A DNA stretch of 64,000 bases from Auanema rhodensis (GCA_964057225.1 OZ059899.1:16872501-16936500), one strand, 5' to 3'; counted from the first letter of the stretch, positions 38,015 to 52,093 are shown. Program-made: numbers and translations. Notes: a model not told the origin generated them from the sequence alone.

Positions 38015-40830
38015 TATCTTTTACCGGAATTGAGTTACACAACATGTGCACTTCACTTCTACATTTAATTAGCATAAATTAAAGTTCACGTGAATTTCAA
38101 AGTCATGGTTACCATGCACCAATATCAATAAAAATTTGTTTTTAGACTAATATGGACATGGGGAATCTAATTTTGAGAACTGCATCTCTTTATCTTTCAC
38201 GTGAAGCGAGTTACATACCAAGTGCACATCACGTGTACATTTAATTAGCATAAATTAAAGTTCACGTGAATTTCAAAGTCATGGTTACCATGCACCAATA
38301 TCAATAATATTATGTTTTTAGACTAATATGGACACGCCGAATTCAAATCTGAAAACAGTATCTCTTTATCTTTCACGGGAAGCTAGTTACATACCATGTG
38401 CACTTCACTTCTACATTTAATTAGCATAAATTAAAGTTCACGTAAATTTCAAAGTCATGGTTACCATGCACTAATATCAATAAAAATTTGTTTTTAGACT
38501 AATATGGACATGGGGAATCTAATTTTGAGAACTGCATCTCTTTATCTTTCACGTGAAGCGAGTTACATACCAAGTGCACATCACGTGTACATTTAATTAG
38601 CATAAATTAAAGTTCACGTGAATTTCAAAGTCATGGTTACCATGCACCAATATCAATATTATTATGTTTTTAGACTAATATGGACACGCCGAATTCAAAT
38701 TTGAAAACAGTATCTCTTTATCTTTCACGGGAAGCGAGTTACATACCATGTGCACTTCACTTCTACATTTAATTAGCATAAATTAAAGTTCACGTGAATT
38801 TCAAAGTCATTGTTACCATGCACCAATATCAATAATATTATGTTTTTAGACTAATATGGACACGCCGAATTCAAATTTGAAAACAGTATCTCTTTATCTT
38901 TTACCGGAATTGAGTTACACAACATGTGCACTTCACTTGTACATTTAATTAGCATAAATTAAAGTTCACGTGAATTTCAAAGTCATGGTTACCATGCACC
39001 AATATCAATAATATTATGTTTTTAGACTAATATGGACACGCCGAATTCAAATTTGAAAACAGTATCTCTTTATCTTTTACCGGAATTGAGTTACACAACA
39101 TGTGCACTTCACTTGTACATTTAATTAGCATAAATTAAAGTTCACGTGAATTTCAAAGTCATGGTTACCATGCACCAATATCAATAATATTATGTTTTTA
39201 GACTAATATGGACACGCCGAATTCAAATTTGAAAACAGTATCTCTTTATCTTTCACGTGAAGCGAGTTACATACCAAGTGCACATCACGTGTACATTTAA
39301 TTAGCATAAATTAAAGTTCACGTAAATTTCAAAGTCATGGTTACCATGCACCAATATCAATAATATTATGTTTTTAGACTAATATGGACACGCCGAATTC
39401 AAATTTGAAAACAGTATCTCTTTATCTTTCACGGGAAGCGAGTTACATACCATGTGCACTTCACTTCTACATTTAATTAGCATAAATTAAAGTTCACGTG
39501 AATTTCAAAGTCATGGTTACCATGCACCAATATCAATAATATTATGTTTTTAGACTAATATGGACACGCCGAATTCAAATTTGAAAACAGTATCTCTTTA
39601 TCTTTCACGGGAAGCGAGTTACATACCATGTGCACTTCACTTCTACATTTAATTAGCATAAATTAAAGTTCACGTAAATTTCAAAGTCATGGTTACCATG
39701 CACCAATATCAATAATATTATGTTTTTAGACTAATATGGACACGCCGAATTCAAATTTGAAAACAGTATCTCTTTATCTTTCACGGGAAGCGAGTTACAT
39801 ACCATGTGCACTTCACTTCTACATTTAATTAGCATAAATTAAAGTTCACGTGAATTTCAAAGTCATGGTTACCATGCACCAATATCAATAAAAATTTGTT
39901 TTTAGACTAATATGGACATGGGGAATCTAATTTTGAGAACTGCATCTCTTTATCTTTCACGTGAAGCGAGTTACATACCAAGTGCACATCACGTGTACAT
40001 TTAATTAGCATAAATTAAAGTTCACGTGAATTTCAAAGTCATGGTTACCATGCACCAATATCAATAATATTATGTTTTTAGACTAATATGGACACGCCGA
40101 ATTCAAATCTGAAAACAGTATCTCTTTATCTTTCACGGGAAGCAAGTTACATACCATGTGCACTTCACTTCTACATTTAATTAGCATAAATTAAAGTTCA
40201 CGTAAATTTCAAAGTCATGGTTACCATGCACTAATATCAATAAAAATTTGTTTTTAGACTAATATGGACATGGGGAATCTAATTTTGAGAACTGCATCTC
40301 TTTATCTTTCACGTGAAGCGAGTTACATACCAAGTGCACATCACGTGTACATTTAATTAGCATAAATTAAAGTTCACGTGAATTTCAAAGTCATGGTTAC
40401 CATGCACCAATATCAATAATATTATGTTTTTAGACTAATATGGACACGCCGAATTCAAATTTGAAAACAGTATCTCTTTATCTTTTACCGGAATTGAGTT
40501 ACACAACATGTGCACTTCACTTCTACATTTAAATAGCATAAATTAAAGTTCACGTGAATTTCAAAGTCATGGTTACCATGCACCAATATCAATAATATTA
40601 TGTTTTTAGACTAATATGGACACGCCGAATTCAAATTTGAAAACAGTATCTCTTTATCTTTCACGGGAAGCGAGTTACATACCATGTGCACTTCACTTCT
40701 ACATTTAATTAGCATAAATTAAAGTTCACGTGAATTTCAAAGTCATGGTTACCATGCACCAATATCAATAAAAATTTGTTTTTAGACTAATATGGACATG
40801 GGAAATCTAATTTTGAGAACTGCATCTCTT

Positions 40831-41005
40831 TATCTTTCACGTGAAGCGAGTTACATACCAAGTGCACATCACGTGTACATTTAATTAGCATAAATTAAAG
40901 TTCACGTAAATATCAAAGTCATGGTTACCATGCACCAATATCAATAATATTATGTTTTTAGACTAATATGGACATGGGGAATCTAATTTGAACACAGTAT
41001 CTCTT
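40831..41005 (+). repeat. 175-bp chimeric monomer, third copy
   Basis: Third copy of the same D/c* junction, 4,927 bp from the second. After this point the register stays exact to the window end, so the three 175-bp monomers account for the entire three-base deviation from 176-bp periodicity. Confidence 0.92.
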
Positions 41006-43645
41006 TATCTTTCACGGGAAGCGAGTTACATACCATGTGCACTTCACTTGTACATTTAATTAGCATAAATTAAAGTTCACGTGAATTTCAAAGTCATGGT
41101 TACCATGCACCAATATCAATAATATTATGTTTTTGGACTAATATGGACACGCCGAATTCAAATTTGAAAACAGTATCTCTTTATCTTTTACCGGAATTGA
41201 GTTACACAACATGTGCACTTCACTTGTGCATTTAATTAGCATAAATTAAAGTTCACGTGAATTTCAAAGTCATGGTTACCATGCACCAATATCAATAATA
41301 TTATGTTTTTAGACTAATATGGACACGCCGAATTCAAATTTGAAAACAGTATCTCTTTATCTTTTACCGGAATTGAGTTACACAACATGTGCACTTCACT
41401 TGTACATTTAATTAGCATAAATTAAAGTTCACGTGAATTTCAAAGTCATGGTTACCATGCACCAATATCAATAATATTATGTTTTTAGACTAATATGGAC
41501 ACGCCGAATTCAAATTTGAACACAGTATCTCTTTATCTTTCACGGGAAGCGAGTTACATACCATGTGCACTTCACTTGTACATTTAATTAGCATAAATTA
41601 AAGTTCACGTGAATTTGAAAGTCATGGTTACCATGCACCAATATCAATAATATTATGTTTTTAGACTAATATGGACACGCGGAATTCAAATTTGAAAACA
41701 GTATCTCTTTATCTTTCACGGGAAGCGAGTTACATACCATGTGCACTTCACTTGTACATTTAATTAGCATAAATTAAAGTTCACGTAAATATCAAAGTCA
41801 TGGTTACCATGCACCAATATCAATAATATTATGTTTTTAGACTAATATGGACACGCGGAATTCAGATTTGAAAACAGTATCTCTTTATCTTTTACCGGAA
41901 TTGAGTTACACAACATGTGCACTTCACTTGTACATTTAATTAGCATAAATTAAAGTTCACGTGAATTTCAAAGTCATGGTTACCATGCACCAATATCAAT
42001 AATATTATGTTTTTAGACTAATATGGACACGCCGAATTCAAATTTGAACACAGTATCTCTTTATCTTTCACGGGAAGCGAGTTACATACCATGTGCACTT
42101 CACTTGTATATTTAATTATCATAAATTAAAGTTCACGTGAATTTCAAAGTCATGGTTACCATGCACCAATATCAATAATATTATGTTTTTAGACTAATAT
42201 GGACACGCGGAATTCAGATTTGAAAACAGTATCTCTTTATCTTTTACCGGAATTGAGTTACACAACATGTGCACTTCACTTGTACATTTAATTAGCATAA
42301 ATTAAAGTTCACGTGAATTTCAAAGTCATGGTCACCATGCACCAATATCAATAATATTATGTTTTTAGACTAATATGGACACGCCGAATTCAAATTTGAA
42401 AACAGTATCTCTTTATCTTTCACGGGAAGCGAGTTACATACCATGTGCACTTCACTTCTACATTTAATTAGCATAAATTAAAGTTCACGTGAATTTCAAA
42501 GTCATGGTTACCATGCACCAATATCAATAAAAATTTGTTTTTAGACTAATATGGACATGGGGAATCTAATTTTGAGAACTGCATCTCTTTATCTTTCACG
42601 TGAAGCGAGTTACATACCAAGTGCACATCACGTGTACATTTAATTAGCATAAATTAAAGTTCACGTAAATTTCAAAGTCATGGTTACCATGCACCAATAT
42701 CAATAATATTATGTTTTTAGACTAATATGGACACGCCGAATTCAAATTTGAAAACAGTATCTCTTTATCTTTCACGGGAAGCGAGTTACATACCATGTGC
42801 ACTTCACTTCTACATTTAATTAGCATAAATTAAAGTTCACGTGAATTTCAAAGTCATGGTTACCATGCACCAATATCAATAAAAATTTGTTTTTAGACTA
42901 ATATGGACATGGGGAATCTAATTTTGAGAACTGCATCTCTTTATCTTTCACGTGAAGCGAGTTACATACCAAGTGCACATCACGTGTACATTTAATTAGC
43001 ATAAATTAAAGTTCACGTGAATTTCAAAGTCATGGTTACCATGCACCAATATCAATAATATTATGTTTTTAGACTAATATGGATACGCCGAATTCAAATT
43101 TGAAAACAGTATCTCTTTATCTTTTACCGGAAGCGAGTTACATACCATGTGCACTTCACTTCTACATTTAATTAGCATAAATTAAAGTTCACGTAAATTT
43201 CAAAGTCATGGTTACCATGCACCAATATCAATAAAAATTTGTTTTTAGACTAATATGGACATGGGGAATCTAATTTTGAGAACTGCATCTCTTTATCTTT
43301 CACGTGAAGCGAGTTACATACCAAGTGCACATCACGTGTACATTTAATTAGCATAAATTAAAGTTCACGTGAATTTCAAAGTCATGGTTACCATGCACCA
43401 ATATCAATAATATTATGTTTTTAGACTAATATGGACACGCCGAATTCAAATCTGAAAACAGTATCTCTTTATCTTTCACGGGAAGCGAGTTACATACCAT
43501 GTGCACTTCACTTCTACATTTAATTAGCATAAATTAATGCTCACGTAAATTTCAAAGTCATGGTTACCATGCACCAATATCAATAATATTATGTTTTTAG
43601 ACTAATATGGACACGCCGAATTCAAATTTGAACACAGTATCTCTT
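41006..43645 (+). repeat. Second copy of the 29.0-31.5 kb block (monomers 234-248)
   Basis: The marker order of 29040-31503 repeats: TTTTTGGACT, CTTGTGCATTT, AATTTGAAAG (41617 versus 29651), CACGTAAATATC with TTCAGATTTG, GTATATTTAATTATCATAAATT, GGTCACC, GGATACG (43081 versus 30763), AAATCTG and TAATGCTCACG. Offsets run 11,966, 12,142, back to 11,966 and then 12,318 bp, so single monomers were gained and lost between copies in whole-monomer steps. The end passes directly into the trimer block at 43646, whereas the older copy has two extra monomers before its trimers. Confidence 0.85.
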
Positions 43646-45053
43646 TATCTTTCACGGGAAGCGAGTTACATACCATGTGCACTTCACTTGTATATTTAAT
43701 TATCATAAATCAAAGTTCACGTGAATTTCAAAGTCATGGTCACCATGCACCAATATCAATAATATTATGTTTTTAGACTAACATGGACACGCCAAATTCA
43801 AATTTGAACACAGTATCTCTTTATCTTTCACGGGAAGCGAGTTACATACCATGTGCACTTCACTTGTACATTTAATTAGCATAAATTAAAGTTCACGTGA
43901 ATTTCAAAGTCATGGTTACCATACACCAATATCAATAATATTATGTTTTTAGACTAACATGGACACGCCAAATTCAAATTTGAAAACAGTATCTCTTTAT
44001 CTTTCACGGGAAGCGAGTTACATACCATGTGCACTTCACTTCTACATTTAATTAGCATAAATTAAAGTTCACGTGAATTTCAAAGTCATGGTTACCATAC
44101 ACCAATATCAATAATATTATGTTTTTAGACTAATATGGACACGCCGAATTCAAATTTGAAAACAGTATCTCTTTATCTTTCACGGGAAGCGAGTTACATA
44201 CCATGTGCACTTCACTTGTATATTTAATTATCATAAATCAAAGTTCACGTGAATTTCAAAGTCATGGTCACCATGCACCAATATCAATAATATTATGTTT
44301 TTAGACTAACATGGACACGCCAAATTCAAATTTGAACACAGTATCTCTTTATCTTTCACGGGAAGCGAGTTACATACCATGTGCACTTCACTTGTACATT
44401 TAATTAGCATAAATTAAAGTTCACGTGAATTTCAAAGTCATGGTTACCATACACCAATATCAATAATATTATGTTTTTAGACTAACATGGACACGCCAAA
44501 TTCAAATTTGAAAACAGTATCTCTTTATCTTTCACGGGAAGCGAGTTACATACCATGTGCACTTCACTTCTACATTTAATTAGCATAAATTAAAGTTCAC
44601 GTGAATTTCAAAGTCATGGTTACCATACACCAATATCAATAATATTATGTTTTTAGACTAATATGGACACGCCGAATTCAAATTTGAAAACAGTATCTCT
44701 TTATCTTTCACGGGAAGCGAGTTACATACCATGTGCACTTCACTTGTATATTTAATTATCATAAATCAAAGTTCACGTGAATTTCAAAGTCATGGTCACC
44801 ATGCACCAATATCAATAATATTATGTTTTTAGACTAACATGGACACGCCAAATTCAAATTTGAACACAGTATCTCTTTATCTTTCACGGGAAGCGAGTTA
44901 CATACCATGTGCACTTCACTTCTACATTTAATTAGCATAAATTAAAGTTCACGTGAATTTCAAAGTCATGGTTACCATACACCAATATCAATAATATTAT
45001 GTTTTTAGACTAATATGGACACGCCGAATTCAAATTTGAAAACAGTATCTCTT
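43646..45053 (+). repeat. 528-bp trimer higher-order repeat, third block
   Basis: M1-M2-M3 twice (43646-44701), then M1 and M3 (44702-45053). In this block the final M1 has CTTGTATATTT like the other M1 monomers, whereas the first two blocks have CTTCTACATTT there. The block is preceded by a monomer with TAATGCTCACG (43470) and a c* tail. Diverged M1 copies with AATATGG occur alone at 49102 and 55086. Confidence 0.9.
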
Positions 45054-45933
45054 TATCTTTTACCGGAATTGAGTTACACAACATGTGCACTTCACTTGTA
45101 CATTTAATTAGCATAAATTAAAGTTCACGTGAATTTAAAAGTCATGGTTACCATGCACCAATATCAATAATATTATGTTTTTAGACTAATATGGACACGC
45201 CGAATTCAAATTTGAAAACAGTATCTCTTTATCTTTCACGGGAAGCGAGTTACATACCATGTGCACTTCACTTCTACATTTAATTAGCATAAATTAAAGT
45301 TCACGTGAATTTCAAAGTCATGGTTACCATGCACCAATATCAATAATATTATGTTTTTAGACTAATATGGACACGCCGAATTCAAATTTGAAAACAGTAT
45401 CTCTTTATCTTTTACCGGAATTGAGTTACACAACATGTGCACTTCACTTGTACATTTAATTAGCATAAATTAAAGTTCAAGTGAATTTCAAAGTCATGGT
45501 TACCATGCCCCAATATCAATAAAAATTTGTTTTTAGACTAATATGGACATGGGGAATCTAATTTTGAGAACTGCATCTCTTTATCTTTCACGTGAAGCGA
45601 GTTACATACCATGTGCACTTCACTTCTACATTTAATTAGCATAAATTAAAGTTCACGTGAATTTCAAAGTCATGGTTACCATGCACCAATATCAATAATA
45701 TTATGTTTTTAGACTAATATGGACACGCCGAATTCAAATTTGAAAACAGTATCTCTTTATCTTTTACCGGAATTGAGTTACACAACATGTGCACTTCACT
45801 TGTACATTTAATTAGCATAAATTAAAGTTCAAGTGAATTTCAAAGTCATGGTTACCATGCACCAATATCAATAATATTATGTTTTAAGACTAATATGGAC
45901 ACGCGGAATTCAAATTTGAAAACAGTATCTCTT
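45054..45933 (+). repeat. 5-monomer module (880 bp), copy 1
   Basis: The module is A(c), Bc(c), A(D), Cc(c), A(GTTTTAAGACT, g). This copy has AATTTAAAAG in the first monomer, TTCAAGTG in the third and fifth, and ATGCCCCAAT in the third. It opens the last third of the array, which is largely built from this module. Confidence 0.88.
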
Positions 45934-46989
45934 TATCTTTCACGGGAAGCGAGTTACATACCATGTGCACTTCACTTCTACATTTAATTAGCATAAATTA
46001 AAGTTCACGTGAATTTCAAAGTCATGGTTACCATACACCAATATCAATAATATTATGTTTTTAGACTAACATGGACACGCCGAATTCAAATTTGAAAACA
46101 GTATCTCTTTATCTTTCACGGGAAGCGAGTTACATACCATGTGCACTTCACTTCTACATTTAATTAGCATAAATTAAAGTTCACGTGAATTTCAAAGTCA
46201 TGGTTACCATGCACCAATATCAATAATATTATGTTTTAAGACTAATATGGACACGCCGAATTCAAATTTGAAAACAGTATCTCTTTATCTTTCACGGGAA
46301 GCGAGTTACATACCATGTGCACTTCACTTGTACATTTAATTAGCATAAATTAAAGTTCACGTGAATTTCAAAGTCATGGTTACCATACACCAATATCAAT
46401 AATATTATGTTTTTAGACTAATATGGACACGCCGAATTCAAATTTGAACACAGTATCTCTTTATCTTTCACGGGAAGCGAGTTACATACCATGTGCACTT
46501 CACTTCTACATTTAAATAGCATAAATTAAAGTTCACGTGAATTTCAAAGTCATGGTTATCATGCACCAATATCAATAATATTATGTTTTTAGACTAATAT
46601 GGACACGCCGAATTCAAATTTAAACACAGTATCTCTTTATCTTTCACGGGAAGCGAGTTACATACCATGTGCACTTCACTTGTACATTTAATTAGCATAA
46701 ATTAAAGTTCACGTGAATTTCAAAGTCATGGTTACCATGCACCAATATCAATAATATTATGTTTTTAGACTAATATGGACACGCGGAATTCAAATTTGAA
46801 AACAGTATCTCTTTATCTTTCACGGGAAGCGAGTTACATACCATGTGCACTTCACTTGTACATTTAATTAGCATAAATTAAAGTTCACGTGAATTTCAAA
46901 GTCATGGTTACCATGCACCAATATCAATAATATTATGTTTTTAGACTAATATGGACACGCCGAATTCAAATTTGAAAACAGTATCTCTT

Positions 46990-47165
46990 TATCTTTTACC
47001 GGAATTGAGTTACACAACATGTGCACATCACGTGTACATTTAATTAGCATAAATTAAAGTTCACGTGAATTTCAAAGTCATGGTTACCATGCACCAATAT
47101 CAATAATATTATGTTTTTAGACTAATATGGACACGCCGAATTCAAATCTGAAAACAGTATCTCTT
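46990..47165 (+). repeat. Hybrid A/C monomer
   Basis: The head begins as type A (TTTTACCGGAATTGAG, TTACACAACATG) and continues as type C (TGCACATCACGTGTACA), then has an AAATCTG tail as C monomers of the 27-40 kb region do. It is followed by an AAGCTAG monomer, the usual partner of those C monomers. The crossover lies between monomer positions 31 and 38. Only one such hybrid was seen. Confidence 0.85.
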
Positions 47166-48221
47166 TATCTTTCACGGGAAGCTAGTTACATACCATGTGC
47201 ACTTCACTTCTACATTTAATTAGCATAAATTAAAGTTCACGTAAATTTCAAAGTCATGGTTACCATGCACCAATATCAATAATATTATGTTTTAAGACTA
47301 ATATGGACACGCGGAATTCAAATTTGAAAACAGTATCTCTTTATCTTTCACGGGAAGCGAGTTACATACCATGTGCACTTCACTTGTACATTTAATTAGC
47401 ATAAATTAAAGTTCACGTGAATTTCAAAGTCATGGTTACCATGCACCAATATCAATAATATTATGTTTTTAGACTAATATGGACACGCCGAATTCAAATT
47501 TGAAAACAGTATCTCTTTATCTTTTACCGGAATTGAGTTACACAACATGTGCACTTCACTTGTACATTTAATTAGCATAAATTAAAGTTCACGTGAATTT
47601 CAAAGTCATGGTTACCATGCACCAATATCAATAATATTATGTTTTAAGACTAATATGGACACGCGGAATTCAAATTTGAAAACAGTATCTCTTTATCTTT
47701 CACGGGAAGCGAGTTACATACCATGTGCACTTCACTTGTACATTTAATTAGCATAAATTAAAGTTCACGTGAATTTCAAAGTCATGGTTACCATACACCA
47801 ATATCAATAATATTATGTTTTTAGACTAACATGGACACGCCAAATTCAAATTTGAAAACAGTATCTCTTTATCTTTCACGGGAAGCGAGTTACATACCAT
47901 GTGCACTTCACTTCTACATTTAATTAGCATAAATTAAAGTTCACGTGAATTTCAAAGTCATGGTTACCATGCACCAATATCAATAATATTATGTTTTTAG
48001 ACTAACATGGACACGCCGAATTCAAATTTGAAAACAGTATCTCTTTATCTTTTACCGGAATTGAGTTACACAACATGTGCACTTCACTTGTACATTTAAT
48101 TAGCATAAATTAAAGTTCACGTGAATTTCAAAGTCATGGTTACCATGCACCAATATCAATAATATTATGTTTTTAGACTAATATGGACACGCGGAATTCA
48201 AATTTGAAAACAGTATCTCTT

Positions 48222-48925
48222 TATCTTTCACGGGAAGCGAGTTACATACCATGTGCACTTCACTTGTACATTTAATTAGCATAAATTAAAGTTCACGTGA
48301 ATTTCAAAGTCATGGTTACCATACACCAATATCAATAATATTATGTTTTTAGACTAACATGGACACGCCGAATTCAAATTTGAAAACAGTATCTCTTTAT
48401 CTTTCACGGGAAGCGAGTTACATACCATGTGCACTTCACTTCTACATTTAAATAGCATAAATTAAAGTTCACGTGAATTTCAAAGTCATGGTTACCATGC
48501 ACCAATATCAATAATATTATGTTTTTAGACTAATATGGACACGCCGAATTCAAATTTGAACACAGTATCTCTTTATCTTTCACGGGAAGCGAGTTACATA
48601 CCATGTGCACTTCACTTGTACATTTAATTAGCATAAATTAAAGTTCACGTGAATTTCAAAGTCATGGTTACCATGCACCAATATCAATAATATTATGTTT
48701 TAAGACTAATATGGACACGCGGAATTCAAATTTGAAAACAGTATCTCTTTATCTTTCACGGGAAGCGAGTTACATACCATATGCACTTCACTTCTACATT
48801 TAATTAGCATAAATTAAAGTTCACGTAAATATCAAAGTCATGGTTACCATGCACCAATATCAATAATATTATGTTTTTAGACTAATATGGACACGCGGAA
48901 TTCAAATTTGAAAACAGTATCTCTT
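48222..48925 (+). repeat. 4-monomer module (704 bp), copy 1
   Basis: Order: B(ATACACC, AACATGG), Bc(TTTAAATAGC, c*), B(GTTTTAAGACT, g), Bc(CCATATGCAC, CACGTAAATATC, g). The CCATATGCAC allele creates CATATG in place of CATGTG. This module recurs at 52974 and 54206; in this copy the first monomer has CTTGTAC, in the later copies CTTCTAC. Confidence 0.87.
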
Positions 48926-49981
48926 TATCTTTTACCGGAATTGAGTTACACAACATGTGCACTTCACTTGTACATTTAATTAGCATAAATTAAAGTTCAC
49001 GTGAATTTCAAAGTCATGGTTACCATGCACCAATATCAATAATATTATGTTTTTAGACTAATATGGACACGCCGAATTCAAATTTGAACACAGTATCTCT
49101 TTATCTTTCACGGGAAGCGAGTTACATACCATGTGCACTTCACTTGTATATTTAATTATCATAAATCAAAGTTCACGTGAATTTCAAAGTCATGGTCACC
49201 ATGCACCAATATCAATAATATTATGTTTTTAGACTAATATGGACACGCCGAATTCAAATTTGAACACAGTATCTCTTTATCTTTCACGGGAAGCGAGTTA
49301 CATACCATGTGCACTTCACTTGTACATTTAATTAGCATAAATTAAAGTTCACGTGAATTTCAAAGTCATGGTTACCATACACCAATATCAATAATATTAT
49401 GTTTTTAGACTAACATGGACACGCCGAATTCAAATTTGAACACAGTATCTCTTTATCTTTCACGTGAAGCGAGTTACATACCATGTGCACTTCACTTCTA
49501 CATTTAATTAGCATAAATTAAAGTTCACGTGAATTTCAAAGTCATGGTTACCATGCACCAATATCAATAATATTATGTTTTTAGACTAACATGGACACGC
49601 CAAATTCAAATTTGAAAACAGTATCTCTTTATCTTTCACGGGAAGCGAGTTACATACCATGTGCACTTCACTTGTACATTTAATTAGCATAAATTAAAGT
49701 TCACGTGAATTTCAAAGTCATGGTTACCATACACCAATATCAATAATATTATGTTTTTAGACTAACATGGACACGCCAAATTCAAATTTGAAAACAGTAT
49801 CTCTTTATCTTTCACGGGAAGCGAGTTACATACCATGTGCACTTCACTTGTACATTTAATTAGCATAAATTAAAGTTCACGTGAATTTCAAAGTCATGGT
49901 TACCATGCACCAATATCAATAATATTATGTTTTTAGACTAATATGGACACGCCGAATTCAAATTTGAAAACAGTATCTCTT

Positions 49982-50861
49982 TATCTTTTACCGGAATTGA
50001 GTTACACAACATGTGCACTTCACTTGTACATTTAATTAGCATAAATTAAAGTTCACGTGAATTTCAAAGTCATGGTTACCATGCACCAATATCAATAATA
50101 TTATGTTTTTAGACTAATATGGACACGCCGAATTCAAATTTGAAAACAGTATCTCTTTATCTTTCACGGGAAGCGAGTTACATACCATGTGCACTTCACT
50201 TCTACATTTAATTAGCATAAATTAAAGTTCACGTGAATTTCAAAGTCATGGTTACCATGCACCAATATCAATAATATTATGTTTTTAGACTAATATGGAC
50301 ACGCCGAATTCAAATTTGAAAACAGTATCTCTTTATCTTTTACCGGAATTGAGTTACACAACATGTGCACTTCACTTGTACATTTAATTAGCATAAATTA
50401 AAGTTCACGTGAATTTCAAAGTCATGGTTACCATGCACCAATATCAATAAAAATTTGTTTTTAGACTAATATGGACATGGGGAATCTAATTTTGAGAACT
50501 GCATCTCTTTATCTTTCACGTGAAGCGAGTTACATACCATGTGCACTTCACTTCTACATTTAATTAGCATAAATTAAAGTTCACGTGAATTTCAAAGTCA
50601 TGGTTACCATGCACCAATATCAATAATATTATGTTTTTAGACTAATATGGACACGCCGAATTCAAATTTGAAAACAGTATCTCTTTATCTTTTACCGGAA
50701 TTGAGTTACACAACATGTGCACTTCACTTGTACATTTAATTAGCATAAATTAAAGTTCACGTGAATTTCAAAGTCATGGTTACCATGCACCAATATCAAT
50801 AATATTATGTTTTAAGACTAATATGGACACGCGGAATTCAAATTTGAAAACAGTATCTCTT
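49982..50861 (+). repeat. 5-monomer module (880 bp), copy 2
   Basis: A(c), Bc(c), A(D), Cc(c), A(GTTTTAAGACT, g), matching the copy at 45054 without its private AATTTAAAAG, CAAGTG and ATGCCCC changes. Confidence 0.88.
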
Positions 50862-52093
50862 TATCTTTCACGGGAAGCGAGTTACATACCATGTGCACTT
50901 CACTTGTACATTTAATTAGCATAAATTAAAGTTCACGTGAATTTCAAAGTCATGGTTACCATGCACCAATATCAATAATATTATGTTTTTAGACTAATAT
51001 GGACATGGGGAATCTAATTTTGAGAACTGCATCTCTTTATCTTTCACGTGAAGCGAGTTACATACCATGTGCACTTCACTTCTACATTTAATTAGCATAA
51101 ATTAAAGTTCACGTGAATTTCAAAGTCATGGTTACCATGCACCAATATCAATAATATTATGTTTTAAGACTAATATGGACACGCGGAATTCAAATTTGAA
51201 AACAGTATCTCTTTATCTTTTACCGGAATTGAGTTACACAACATGTGCACTTCACTTGTACATTTAATTAGCATAAATTAAAGTTAACGTGAATTTCAAA
51301 GTCATGGTTACCATGCACCAATATCAATAAAAATTTGTTTTTAGACTAATATGGACATGGGGAATCTAATTTTGAGAACTGCATCTCTTTATCTTTCACG
51401 TGAAGCGAGTTACATACCATGTGCACTTCACTTCTACATTTAATTAGCATAAATTAAAGTTCACGTGAATTTCAAAGTCATGGTTACCATGCACCAATAT
51501 CAATAATATTATGTTTTTAGACTAATATGGACACGCCGAATTCAAATTTGAAAACAGTATCTCTTTATCTTTTACCGGAATTGAGTTACACAACATGTGC
51601 ACTTCACTTGTACATTTAATTAGCATAAATTAAAGTTCACGTGAATTTCAAAGTCATGGTTACCATGCACCAATATCAATAATATTATGTTTTAAGACTA
51701 ATATGGACACGCGGAATTCAAATTTGAAAACAGTATCTCTTTATCTTTCACGGGAAGCGAGTTACATACCATGTGCACTTCACTTGTACATTTAATTAGC
51801 ATAAATTAAAGTTCACGTGAATTTCAAAGTCATGGTTACCATGCACCAATATCAATAATATTATGTTTTAAGACTAATATGGACACGCGGAATTCAAATT
51901 TGAAAACAGTATCTCTTTATCTTTCACGGGAAGCGAGTTACATACCATGTGCACTTCACTTGTACATTTAATTAGCATAAATTAAAGTTCACGTGAATTT
52001 CAAAGTCATGGTTACCATGCACCAATATCAATAATATTATGTTTTAAGACTAATATGGACACGCGGAATTCAAATTTGAAAACAGTATCTCTT
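50862..52093 (+). repeat. Rearranged module pieces (monomers 290-296)
   Basis: A B monomer with AATATTATG but a D tail (50862) is a hybrid and is followed by a Cc monomer with GTTTTAAGACT (51038), then A(D) with GTTAACGTG (51214), Cc (51390) and A (51566), the last three monomers of the 5-mer. Two B monomers with GTTTTAAGACT and g tails follow (51742, 51918), probably a single-monomer amplification. Confidence 0.83.

Larger units (their letters stand above)
36431..41357 (+). repeat. 28-monomer duplication, copy 2 (4,927 bp)
   Basis: Monomers 208-235 repeat the preceding unit in the same order, including private alleles: CATTGTTACC (33792 block and 38719 block), AAGCTAG (33440 and 38367), AATATTATTATG (33616 and 38543), AAGCAAG (35200 and 40127), CATGGGAAATC (35728 and 40655) and the 175-bp monomer. 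Matching continues about 220 bases past this unit to 41580 and then stops where one side has GTATAT and the other GTACAT. Confidence 0.93.
45934..49981 (+). repeat. Mixed B/Bc segment (monomers 262-284)
   Basis: B and Bc monomers predominate, with alternating ATACACC/AACATGG and GTTTTAAGACT alleles. Notable copies are GGTTATCATG with TTTAAACAC at 46462, the A/C hybrid head at 46990, AAGCTAG with GTTTTAAGACT at 47166, CCATATGCAC with CACGTAAATATC at 48750, a lone M1-like monomer at 49102, and a Cc head after a c* tail at 49454. AACATGG with GCCAAATTC marks 47694, 49454 and 49630. Confidence 0.82.
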
